Source of the DNA: Anisus vortex
Taxonomy: Eukaryota; Mollusca; Gastropoda; Planorbidae
Assembly: GCA_949126835.1 (NCBI GenBank)
Contig: OX421501.1
Span: forward strand, 2,138,117-2,202,116
Length of the DNA stretch: 64,000 nucleotides
Reading direction: 5' to 3'
In this document: positions 35,278 to 47,586 of the stretch, piece after piece
How positions within the stretch are numbered: the first letter of the stretch is position 1
Layout: every line of letters starts with the position of its first letter
Program-made: the position numbers and the translations under genes
The notes under the pieces: generated by a model
What the model saw: the letters and a program-made list of their open reading frames with translations, nothing else
Told to the model about the DNA's origin: nothing
The model's database searches: none

Positions 35278-35692
35278 GTCAGCCAGTGGGCATTTGTACA
35301 TATGTTAGCCAGTGGGCATTTGTACATATGTCAGCCAGTGGGCATTTTTACATAGGTCAGCCAGTGGGCATTTTTACATATGTCAGCCAGTGGGCATTTT
35401 TACATATGTCAGCCAGTGGGCATTTTTACATGTCAGCCAGTGGGCATTTTTACATATTTCAGCCAATGGGCATTTTTACATATTTCAGCCAGTGGGCATT
35501 TGTACATATGTCAGCCAGTGGGCATTTGTACATATGTCAGCCAGTGGGCATTTTTACATATGTCAGCCAGTGGACATTTTTACATATGTCAGCCAGTGCG
35601 CATTAGTACATATGTCAGCCAGTGGTCATTTTTACATATGTCAGCCAGTGGGCATTTTTACATATGTCAGCCAGTGGGCATTTGTACATACT
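35278..35692. repeat. 26-bp tandem array (~16 copies)
   Basis: tcagccagtgggcattttta plus catatg. The three overlapping 106-149 residue plus-strand ORFs are artefacts of the period. Confidence 0.93.
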
Positions 35693-36434
35693 TGCAGGGG
35701 CTCTTTAGTTGATCTACTCAAGTGTAAAAACCATGTCTTGGACTTAAGCTGTTTGATGTAGTAGAATTCCTTTGTCTGGTGTGTTCCTAGTTTTAATGTT
35801 CTTAGTTGGAATATGGGTCTTTGTTGTTTCACTGAAATTGATTGGTTATTTCCAGAAAAAAAACTGCCAACTCTCATTTTGGTGCATGTTTACAATAACA
35901 AAAAATGGAGTTGTAACCTCTGTTTGGATTAAGTCTTAAATTTGTGAATAAGCTACAAAACTCTAAAATCTACTTCAGTTTTTTATTTACTTAAACTGTT
36001 TGGCTAAAGTCCTTAATTTGGGACTTAGCTTAAAAAAAGTCTAAATCTACTTCAGTTTTTTTACTTAAACTGTTTGGATTAAATCCTTTATTTGCGAATC
36101 AGCTACAAACGTCTAAATCTAATTCAGTTTTTTTAATTTAACTATCCTGCGACTTGTGAAATCTAATATGCAAATCTTCCAGAATGTCAGATTGTGTTGA
36201 TTCGGTACCTTCTGCTAGTTGGACTAGCAGCTTTCTTGCTTTAAATACCTGATGTACTACATCTCTTGCACAACTAGACACAGTATTGTAAAGCTTAAAG
36301 TCTATGAGAGTTTAACCAGTGCTTTGAATCTCAAACCCTTCTGGTGTTATATGCATAGAGAAGTTACAGTTTGATATTTGGGAAACGTAAATTGTATTAA
36401 GACTTTTATCAATGACAATTTTCCACTATTGTAA

Positions 36435-36640
36435 CAATCTTGTATGTTACAGACACTCCTTCTGTACAGAATATTTTTTTATATCCAAGGTTTGAGTCTA
36501 GTTCTGCATTTTTATTGGGGTTTAAGCAATGTTAAGTTTTTTTGTTTTCTGGTTTGTTCGTGCAACCCATTCCATGCCCTGATGCCACTTGGAAAAGAAA
36601 GAGAGCTTGTATGTATTTCTTCATGCATATGGAAATTTTT
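36435..36640 (-). mobile_element. LINE-A 3' fragment
   Basis: Reverse copy: gacactccttctgtacag, gagtctagttctgca, ggtttgttcgtgcaaccca. Confidence 0.7.
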
Positions 36641-36659
36641 TAAAGTTGTTTTTTTCCCT

Positions 36660-37590
36660 ATAACTATATGAGCATATAGCCTACATGCCTACATTGTTAG
36701 TGATCTATTCAAATTGAAATAACCAAACTACCGTATATTCTAAATTCAGTATATTCTTAAACATATGACCTAAACATCTCATTACGAAAATTAATATCGC
36801 TTTTTGTTTGTTTGTTTTTAAATGTATTTACAACTGAAGAAAATACCAACTATTCAGTTGTTGCTTTTATTTAATACACTTTCTAGTTTTTCTTTTTCTG
36901 TATAAGGAACTCAAAAGTTTTGAGATGGATAGAGTAAATTGTATAAAGGTCTGCGCATGTCTCGAACCAACTGGTCCATTCCTCTGCTGTGAATTACGTT
37001 TTAGAAGAAAGCCAATTTTCAACACAAAAAAGAAAAGATGAACAGTAAATATAATCCTGACACTCTTTGAATTGACTTGCTCTCTTAATCTTCTTATAAA
37101 CTCTGTGTGTGTAATGTATGTTGAAAGTTTGAAAGTATGACATGGATTCTTCATTGACTCCTGACATGGACAGGATTGCTGTACAAAGTTAAGGCCAATA
37201 TGATCAACATGTTTGTTTGTTACTTTTGTCATCACTTTCAATGATCCACCATTCAACATAAAAAAAAACATTTCTTACATTTACATTTGGTTAACAATTG
37301 AGTATTTCGCTGTTTTGTCAGATTATCTTAAGCAAATATTTTTTCGGTAATATAAATAATGGACTTAATTTCTTTTAGAATTGAGATTTGAACAGAATTT
37401 TATTTCATTCATATTTTTCAAAACAGTTCTTTTTTTTTTTTTTTTTTGGGGGATATCAGATTATAGGTATTTTATTCTTAAAGATTCATTCAAAAATGTA
37501 AGAAGTGTCATATATCATCCAGTCCGCATTGTTCAAGGTTGCACTATAGAGCAGTATTTGTAAAAACAGTTTCTGCACTGTGTTTCTAAC
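36660..37590. other. AT-rich DNA without recognisable genes
   Basis: Only homopolymer runs and short chance ORFs. The 134-residue minus ORF at 36867-37271 resembles nothing I recognise. Confidence 0.45.
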
Positions 37591-37597
37591 TTTAACC

Positions 37598-37872
37598 TTT
37601 CAGAAAATGTAGCCTTTCAGAAAATGTAACCTTTCAGAAAATGTAGCCTTTCAGAAAATGTAACCTTTCAGAAAATGTAGCCTTTCAGAAAATGTAGCCT
37701 TTCAGAAAATGTAGCCTTTCAGAAAATGTAACCTTTCAGAAAATGTAGCCTTTCAGAAAATGTAACCTTTCAGAAAATGTAACCTTTCATAAACTTTAAC
37801 CTTTCATAAACTTTAACCTTTCAGAAAATGTAACCTTTCAGAAACTTTAACCTTTCATAAACTTTAACCTGT
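37598..37872. repeat. 17-bp tandem array (~16 copies)
   Basis: aacctttcagaaaatgt / agcctttcagaaaatgt, with aactttaacctttcat variants at the right end. Confidence 0.93.
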
Positions 37873-39184
37873 CACTTTCAGCTCTTGTCTATTCAAGCTC
37901 TTTGAACAAAAAATATATTTTTAGACTCGGGGTGTGTGTTCCATTAGTATTACGAGTATTTCCTCTTTTGAAGTGATTCCCGTTATGGAATTTCACTGGG
38001 TTTCTCTCTTTTCTTATCTGTGGATTTCCACCGGGCTTTCTGGCATTTCGTTTGGGTTTCGGTGGCCAGTGAGTTACATTATCTTGGCTCTAATCCTATG
38101 TTGTTGTTGTTTTTTACTTAATCGCAAAGATGGTCATGAGTTTGTGCTGACTCAAGCTGTTTCGTTTTACCCCAGTATTATAACAAAATTAAAATTGAAC
38201 TAAGACTTATGGGCTTATAAAGTATAGATTAGAAAACTAGATGTTTATGATTCTATAATATACTATCTCCATTGTGTAATATACTCTATACTATCTGCAA
38301 GAGTGTGCTATCTTCTTGCCAGATTCTACCTACAGACCTTCAGAATGTTGTTAGGTGGAATTAATCCTAAAGTATTTCTCTAAGGGTTTAGTTGTAACCT
38401 TGGGATCAATGGGATCTTTTCTATGGATGGGGAAAGTTCTACCTACGAGCTCAGTTCTATCTATGGGATCTGTTCTACCTATGGGATCAGTTCCATCTGT
38501 AGGTTTCATTATTTCTACTTATAAGACTAGCTTTATCTTCAGAGTGAGATTTACATGCACATTATTTTACCCAGAAACCATCAGCTACATTAATTTTTGA
38601 CGATCCCAGGTGTAAAGATGGAGGATTTTGATGTCCCAAGTATTTTCAGAAGTGATCGGGGGACATTTTATAGACTCAAGATCTACTAATACCCTGTATT
38701 GTCCTTGGGCATTGTATAAAATGTATTGTAAACTTATTTGTTTTGTTTTTTTAAATCACTTAAAAGAATCTGTTTTTTGTTGTTTTTTTTTATCTTTCTT
38801 CACATGGTGCTTGTACATTTCCCTTATTTATATCATGTCCCTCAAATGTCTGTGCTTATTTATTGTTGACGCTGATATGTTGCCAAGCCAACAGATTGTT
38901 ATTCCCTGTGTATGATATATTGTATAAAAAGCTTGCCAATGCTTTATCTTGTAAAAAAAAAAATTACTAAAAAACTGATGTTGTGTATCTACGTATTATC
39001 ATGTTATCATGTTGCATTCATTTATTAAATAGCATTCAATGGACAATCTGGTTTTGACTCTGTGTTTTTAATATTTTTTTTTTTTTTTTTTTTAGTATGT
39101 CTGCTCATTGGACATATCTTGAGTTCTTTATAATGTAGACATTTTATGTTAGCTTGGTCTGTCAGTTCTTTTCTCTTCCTGGTT

Positions 39185-39375
39185 GTCTGGTATTTTTTTT
39201 TTGTCTGCCTACTTGTCTGGTATTTTGTCTGCCTTTTTGTCTGTTTTTTTTTGTCTGCCTACTTGTCTGGTATTTTGTCTGCCTTTTTGTCTGTTTTTTT
39301 TTGTCTGCCTACTTGTCTGGTATTTTGTCTGCCTTTTTGTATGTTTTTTTTTGTCTGCCTACTTGTCTGTTATTT
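39185..39375. repeat. 50-bp T-rich tandem repeat (~3.8 copies)
   Basis: ttgtctgcctacttgtctgg starts at 39201, 39251, 39301 and 39351. The Cys/Phe-rich ORFs overlapping it are artefacts. Confidence 0.9.
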
Positions 39376-39811
39376 TGTTTTATTTTGTGGCTATCCCAAT
39401 ACCCAGTCACCTTTCATTATTCAGATTTCCACCAGAGCTGCAAAAACTGATAGACGCCATTGGAGCTAAGAGTAAGAGAGAAAGTGCTGGTGTTTTCTTA
39501 TTTTAACTGTCTTAAACCCGTTACTCACTTATTTCCATGCCACGCCCTGGCGCTGAACCATTGGGTCCCGTTTTGCGTTTTTCTACTCACCCTGCATTCT
39601 CTACCTCTTTGTGCACTCACCCCCCCCCCCCCCCCAACCTTGCAAACCTGACAACGCCAGCGCCTTTCGACAAGTCTAAACAAACTATTATGCATGCATG
39701 GTGAACCTAAAAGGTTGATGCACTCCAACAATTATGGTCCTATTCCTTAATTTAAGGAATTAGCACATTTAAGGCCTATGTGCTGCGTTCCTGGCTGTTC
39801 TGCGAGTAAGA

Positions 39812-40262
39812 AATCACAATTAGAGAAGACTTTACACAGACATGTTGATTAGGCTATCATTGAAATTAATCTCTCATCGTTCATATCATTTACTATATTA
39901 TCCTCAAATAGAATTCTTTCAATCATGTAGACTACTGTAGCCTTAATAGAATTCACATAAGAAGTTGAAGTGTGTAGTACACGCCGTATCATCGAACAAA
40001 TTATACGTCTTACTATAGTAGACACAATCTTGACCATTACAGTCGTTGGGTTCTCCTGTATCGAAGATTAAAAAAAATGTACATCTGTTAAGAATATGGA
40101 CAGGTTTTCTATAAAATAAAGCCGGGGCGTGAGAAGATATCAGAAAATTACTAGGTCAAAACACAATGAAAATAACAGAAAATAAAATCACAATCTATAT
40201 GAGAATTTCTTTACGTACGAGTGACACCTGGTTAGAGCAGTATATTTTGGACAATTTTAAGT
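39812..40262. repeat. Segmental duplication copy A (contains lectin exon 5b)
   Basis: Matches 41569-42405 over the exon and both flanks: cacaattagagaagacttta, atcatttactatattatcct, aaattactaggtcaaaacac, gacacctggttagagcagta. Confidence 0.85.
39943..40055 (-). CDS. Lectin terminal exon 5b (distal copy)
   Basis: Acceptor ttcgatacag, same phase as 5a; encodes GEPNDCNGQDCVYYSKTYNL then FDDTACTTHFNFLCEFY and TAA. Open, one codon longer than 5a, with amino-acid changes and an added Cys. Alternative use with 5a is inferred. Confidence 0.8.
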
Positions 40263-43200
40263 AAAAGTATCCCGTAATTGGTCCAGTGTGGCAGCGTTCA
40301 CCAGCTTTTTAGTCCAATGGCATAGTCTACTAGAGGATTGTGTGGTCAGCACAATGCCCAGGCGCATCTACTTTGCCCCAACTTATGTCAGGTACCCATG
40401 AGAGCTGGGTAGACTTAGGGACAGAGAGAGAGAGAGAGTAAGGATTAATGTTATATACTAAAGAAAGCGTAAAGTAGAAACGCAGTACTAACACCGCTTA
40501 GCAGAATAAACAGCTAAAGACCTAGAAGGATAATCCGTCGTCCCCATGATGAGGAGCCAGTGACCGTTTTCAACCTGCAGGATTAAAGAAAATTGTAGCA
40601 AGTGTGCAGACGTCAAAGACTTCATCGTGAACCGTCATCTAAACTATTCTAAACAAACTTGTTGCTAACATGGCAGTAAATCTGATTAAATTATAAAGCG
40701 AATGCCAACTTGAAAGAGATTTTCCAGAATAAGGATGCGGCATATTTGCAATTGATAATTTCTTGCCGCAGAACGATTTCCAGTCAACCGTCAAGAAACA
40801 GCGCCTAGAAACTTTTGAAACAAATGATTCAGAATATCAAAGAAAGTTACGAATTTCTTACGATCGTTTTCTTGTAAACAAAAGATACATAACTCATTTT
40901 GGCGCTTTTTTTTTTTTTTTTTTTTTTTTTTGTGCTTTATTTAATACTGTTAGCAAACGTATTCTGTATTATAACAATCATAAATGTAAAAAACAAATGT
41001 AAAGTATCAGAAGTAGCGTTCACTAGGTTATGTAGCCTACGTCATACTAAAGGATTGTATGGCAAGCACAATGCCCAGCCGCCTTTACTTTACCCCAACA
41101 AAAGTCAGGTACCCAACAGAGCTAGGTAGACTCAGGGACATCCTCCGATTTCGGGAACAGAACTAGCCTTAATCAGGAACGCTTAATTCGAACGCTAGCC
41201 GAATGCGCTGCAGCGTTCCTATTGTAAATCCATTATAATGCAATGCTTTGTTTTACAGATCTAGGCCTACAGCCTATTCATTACGCAGATTTTTCTAGAA
41301 TAAATATATAAAGATAAGGCTCTAGTCTACGTTTTGTCCTGTGACATTGTAAACAATATATAAACTTGCTATAATTTAAAATGAATTCAAATATACATGT
41401 TCATTTCTGTTGTATTTATAATAGCGAAGAAAGTTACAAACAATATAAACAATAAACTATATATTTCTACAACTGAAGTTACTCAATCAGTGTGAAGCAA
41501 GTTATTTAAAGTACATTGTGTGTCAGCCATACCTGACCTATATTCTATAAGATATTAAAACTACACATCACAATTAGAGTAGACTTTACACAGACATGTT
41601 GTTTATCATTGAAATTAATATTTCATCGTTCATATCATTTACTATATTATCCTCAATAGAAATCTTTCAATTTTGTAGACTACTGTAGCCTTAATAGAAT
41701 TCACATAAGAATTTGAACTGTGTATCACACGCTACATCATCGAACGGAAAAGTCTTACTATAGGAGACACAATCTTGACCCTTATCGTCATTAGGTTCTC
41801 CTGTATCAAAGATAAAGAAATGTACATCTTGTTATGTTCCTTCCAATGCATAAAGGTTCAATTGCACTAGCGAGTTTACTAGCTGCTAGTGGGCTAGTTT
41901 ACTATCTTGCTATTAAATTAGCTCCGGGTACTCTAATCACTAGCAGCTAGTCAGCTACTAGCCCTGCTAGTAAAAAAAGCTGGGGGGAAAGTTGAAAGCC
42001 GGTCAACTTTACTCACCACTCGCCGGCGTTTGAGCTAGAAATTAGCAGTCTGTCCACTAACAGCTAGATCTAGTAAACACGCCCGTGTAATTGGGCCTTC
42101 AGTGTGATCGTCAACAAGCGCACTCGCAAACTCGCTGGCGACTTCACTAGCCCACTAGCACCTAGTAAACTCGCTCGTGTAATTGCGAATTAACGAATAA
42201 CCAGCCGTTATTTAATTTAAACGTAGAGACTGGTTTTCTAGAAAAAAAAAAGCCAGGTCGTGTAACGTTACCAAAAAATTACTAGGTCAAAACACACTGA
42301 AAAAAAGAGGGAAAAAAAATCACAGTCTATTCTGAAAATTTCTTGATGTAGGCTACGAGTGACACCTGGTTAGAGCAGTATATTTTACAATTTGTGATCT
42401 TTTAAGTAAAAGTATCCCGTCGGACCAAATTGATCCTTGGGGCCGGTGTGGCAGCGTTCACCAGTTTTTGTGTCCAAAGGCATACTAGAGGATTGTGTGG
42501 CCAGAACAATGCCCAGCCGCATCTACTTTACCCCAACTAAAGTCAGATACCCATGAGAACTGAGTGGACTCAGGAACACCCTCAAGTTCTGGGGGAAAAT
42601 CCTAGCCTCTACCAGGATTCGAACCCAGGACCTTAGGATTATATAACTTTTTATATTATAACTTTTATAATTTCAATAGCCATAGCATTCACGGAGTATA
42701 GGAAACAACGATTGGGCGTCATATTCCAATGCGGATCAACACATCTATCTTTTACAATACTCAAATAGACGCGAGAATAAAAAAAAATATTTTTAAAATT
42801 CTATAAGCTTTTACGAGAACAAACGCTTTTAAAATACGTTCTTCCCAAGCAGAAACAAGCCGTGGAATGGATTTACCAGAAAGGAAAACACTGGAAAACC
42901 TGCAACTTATTATTATTTAAGAGATTTGTTTAAATTTCTTAACCAGTATGTTTTATATTTGGACTATATAACGTTCTATCTAGTTATCATCATACATATC
43001 ATTTACTATATTATCCTCAATAGAAATCTTTCAGTCCTGTAGACCAGGGGTCTCCAAACTACAGCCCGCGGGTCGGATGCGGCCCGCGTCGCCCTCTCAT
43101 CCGAGACGTCGAGACCTTTTTTGATGTCCTTTTTATTTAGCAGAAATTATGTCTGCTATTTTGGCATCCAGGAAACAATTTCATCATTCCCATTAATAGG

Positions 43201-46200
43201 CCTACAGGTGTTCATGCGTAGTGTAGGCCTATCCATGTCTTATTAAATAGTAACTGAATAAAATAATATTAAACAAAAATAATTTAAAACAACATCCATG
43301 TTTTGATTCTTTTTTTTCAGCGTTCACCAGTTTTTGTGTCCAAAGGCATACCCAGCCGCATCTACTTTACCCCAACTGAAGTCGGGTACCCAAAGTTGTT
43401 TAAACTCAGGGACACCCTCGAGTCCGTAGAATTAAGTCCAAACAGCGGAAAGGCGATTTGTTAAATTTTGTACGAAATTCCTCTATGTACATGGCGGGGC
43501 TTAGCCATGGCGTCATCGCACTGTAGTCAGATAGAATGAAACACATACCCTATGACCGGCTTTGTCAATAATCACAAGTATTTTGTACCCCAACGAATAA
43601 TTCGACATATAGTGAGTGGTTGTGGTCTATACCAGCATTAATCGTCTGTTCAGTTGGTCCCCTTCTTTCAGGAGCGATTACCAATAACGTGAAGGTGGCG
43701 GAAATAGTTTGCCAAAAGTTCAAATGATATCACCAAGCATTGTCAACAATTGATTACGGAGTGCACTAAGACTGACTATCTGCCAATACATATGCCGAGC
43801 CTAAATGAAGATGTTATTCAAACTAGGCCGTACCCTTTGAGTGTGCACCGACGATGGCCCTAAATTTGAAATAGGACAAAAGGTGCACAATGCACGCGCG
43901 AGCCACGGTGAGAACAAAGAGAGATTATCCGTTGTGGAACTGAACACCTGGCGCGTCTGGATGGAGTACCAAAGGTCCTGGGTTCGAATCCCGGTGAAGG
44001 CTACAATTTGCTCCTGGGTCTGACAATGGTTGGGGCATTAGTAAAGGCATTGTACTGGCCACACATCGCGCTGCCACAGAAACTAGTGAACACTGCTTCA
44101 ACGGCCCTATGATCAGTTTGGTCCGACGGGATACTTTACTTGTAGCTGTTTTACATTATGACTTGTAGCGATTCAGAATCATCTTTCGTACTTCACAGCA
44201 TATAGACCCATATAGATGTTATGTACATGAGTTGTTTTTTTCTCTTCGGAGTGTGTTTGGGCAGCCTCTGTCCTATGGGGTACTGAATGTCAATCAGTTT
44301 AAGTTTCCTGAGATATTGAAGGACCATTCCACATTATCAGCACAGTAAACGTAATAATTCCTTGCCACTTGAGTAGAACTGGGGGCAGGGTGGGCAGCGC
44401 GTTCGACTGGCGTACCGAAGGTCCTGGGTTCGAATCCTGGTGCAGGCTAGGATTATTTTTTCCCGGGTCTGAATCTACCCAGCTGGGTACCTGACCTTAG
44501 TTGGGGTAAAGTAATCTCCACCATCTCTAGACAACGAGCCAGTAGTGAGGGGGCGCGCAAAGTCGGTGTCTGGCCCGCCCAACAGCCGGGACGCTCATGT
44601 TCATTTCTGTTGTATTAATTAATAGCGAAGACAGCTGGAGACAACACACACTCACTAAGATTGTGTTACCAACTTGAGCTATAAATAGAAAAGTGACCCG
44701 TCACGATCCGTGTAGGACTTAAAACCTCACTTTACCGGAGTGATCGAACCGAGACTAATCTCTTAGGGTTCGGAGGACAAAGAAACTTGTGCTACGTAGC
44801 ACAGCGAAATCACCATAAAGGTTCGGTGCAAACTGTTGACCGTTCCCATCCACTCTTTCCTCCTGCAAGGCAGGGCAGTCTAAAAGCAAATGCTCGACCG
44901 TCTCTTCTGCTTCAAAGCAATGTCAACACCGCGAATTGAAATTGGGCCTAAACCGTCCGAAATAGGCACCAATGGGACAGTGTCCTGTCCGGAACTGGGC
45001 AATCGTTGCCTGTTCTCTCCTGCGGAGTCTCCACCACGGATCAGCTCCGTGTAGGAGAAAAGGGGGAGATAACTTTCGAAATATTATGTTAAATTACCCG
45101 TTACTGTAAGGTAATATTGTAGAGACCAGCCCACTGGGAGTCGGGGTTTTGGCTAGTTTATCTTATACAGACGCTAATTCTATAAAGAAGATTATTGCGT
45201 CCTACGCTCATCCGTGGTCCGAGTCTAGTCTTGCATCTTTAATAGTGTTTTAAATTATGTTAAGTTACTGGTATTGTTTGTTCAGGTAACCCATTCCTTT
45301 TCCGAATGCCGCTTGGGAAGAAAGAGTACTTACATGCATTTGTTCTTGCATAACGCATAAGAATAAATGTGATTATAGCTAATGATAAAAAATGTATAAA
45401 CTACAATGTACAGAAAGCTAGAATAATTTTGAAATATATAATTATTAATTATTTACTGAAAACATCTAAGATAAGATAAGCTTATTTCTTCCCAGTATAT
45501 ATTTTTCTACATATTCTTCTACTGATGTTTTGATTAATGTGAATTCTGAATGAGATTGAATGCAAGTCTATTTGGAATCTTTAGCAAAGTCGTCATCTAA
45601 CAGAAAAGAGAGAGGGGGGGAGGGAGGGGTTTCTTTACCTTGGTAGATTCATTTCAAGCCAATCAAAACGAGACATAACAATCCCATGAAACTAATATAT
45701 TAAAAGACACATTTAGATCCGAAGGAAACAAAACATCGAGATGTGCTTATGCTCACCCGGTGCAAACAATGTGAATGAGATGTTGAATGTTGAGTTATCA
45801 TTCGCCCAACGGAACACACCTTCCTCAGCGATATCATCCAAGCCGATCCATACGTCACCAGTTAAATTCTTAGCATAATTCAAGAATAGATACTTCTTGT
45901 CTTCGGTTTTAACGGTAAACAGAGAGCCTCCTAATTCTAAAAAAAAAAAAGACTATAATAAGATGGGCTTTGATTTGATCTCAAGTCTTCCGGGTTAAAT
46001 TTAAAAAAATTTGGCCCTATTGTCTAGTAAGCTTATAACAATAAATGCTGAAAATCCAAGAATTGCACAATTGATATCTGGCATTTTAGTTTTTAATACA
46101 CATTACTAGATTTAAAGTGTGTAGAGTCTATTAATATAGACAGTACCTTGCGATACAGTTTACAATTCTGCATATTTATTTACACCGGAAGACCTGAGTG

Positions 46201-47103
46201 CAAATCAATTGGCAAGCGCAAACCACCAATTCAGCTCTATTAATAGAGATAGCCGAACATCTTATTATATATTATAGTATTTGAAAAAAACATAATTAGA
46301 ATGTCATACAAAATGACATGTTTATAGGGGGCCTATATAAGATAATAATAATTGTATTTATATAGCTCTGCCGACATACATAATGTAAGCTCAGAGATCG
46401 CATTTAAAATTTAGCAACAAACAACCAAGAACACAGATATAATTCTCTAGGCTAAAAAAAAAAGCTAACTAATAATTTCAAACGTTACAAACGTTTAGGA
46501 GAAAGCAAATAAATGTAGCATTAACCGATCTAATTTACAAGTAAAACCGTAGGGGTCTAAAAATGTTTGTCGAAGGTAGGCCTAAATATTAGTCTAAAAG
46601 AGTGTTTTTAAGTTCTTTTAAAAATAGACGATAGAACTTGTTTGCCTGAGTTGGAATTTGGAAGGGAAGTAGATTCCAAACTTTCGGGCCAGATATTGAG
46701 AAGACTCCTAGAGAGAAAAAGGCACCTCCAGAAGGGAAGAGTCGGCAGAACGAAGTGTTATTTGTGGAACATATGGTTTAATTAGTTAAATTAAAAAAAT
46801 TAAATTGGTTACTTATATAGCGCTTCTATCCATGCTATTTCAGCATGCTCAGTGCGCTCTGTAAACACACTGCTGCCTGCTGGCGCAAATATGTTTACAG
46901 GCCCAAAACTCCTGCAGGGCGACAGGGATCCGTCGGCGGCCGGGCTAGAACCCGCGACCTGTCAGATGGTTTTAGGTTGACAGTCCGGTGATCTATCCGC
47001 TAGGCCAGCCGGCTTCACTAGTTCCTTGAGATAGGACGGTATCTCATTGTTATAAAGGCACTGATGGCAAAGTATCGCCACTTTGTATTCAATTCTGACT
47101 CTC

Positions 47104-47148
<45 letters not shown>

Positions 47149-47531
47149 GATAATGCATTACTAAATAAGTTTAAGTAAAGTATCACGCCGGACCAAATTA
47201 ATCCATTGGAGGCCTGTGAAGCAGCGGTCACTAGTTTCTGTGGACACCGTGGTGCCTTAGTGATATATTTATACAGAAAAAAAAGCAAGTTAATAAATAT
47301 ACATATATACACCAATTAATATAAGGTTTATTAGAGTAAAATTATGGTCATTTAATTGTCCACATAATATGGTATGCCTAAAAGACCAACCGAATACTTT
47401 TTTGTTTTGTTTTAAACACGCAAACTACTTTTAATGTGTACTTTCAGTATAAGAATCATAATAACATCATTTATACTAAACATTAGACATAACATTCAAG
47501 TAATTAGTTCAATTTTAACATTTAACTATGC

Positions 47532-47586
<55 letters not shown>

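Larger units (their letters stand above)
41569..42405. repeat. Segmental duplication copy B (contains lectin exon 5a)
   Basis: Same blocks as 39812-40262 but enlarged by a foldback element at about 41847-42197. Confidence 0.85.

Noticed and set aside
35286..35761. Three plus-strand ORFs with repeated SASGHFYICQPVGIFT
   Set aside because: Artefacts of the 26-bp minisatellite, open in three frames.
36867..37271. 134-residue minus ORF
   Set aside because: No motif, AT-rich composition, no splice or start support; no basis to call a gene.
39146..39506. Cys/Phe-rich ORFs of about 100 residues resembling membrane proteins
   Set aside because: Produced by a 50-bp T-rich tandem repeat open in several frames.
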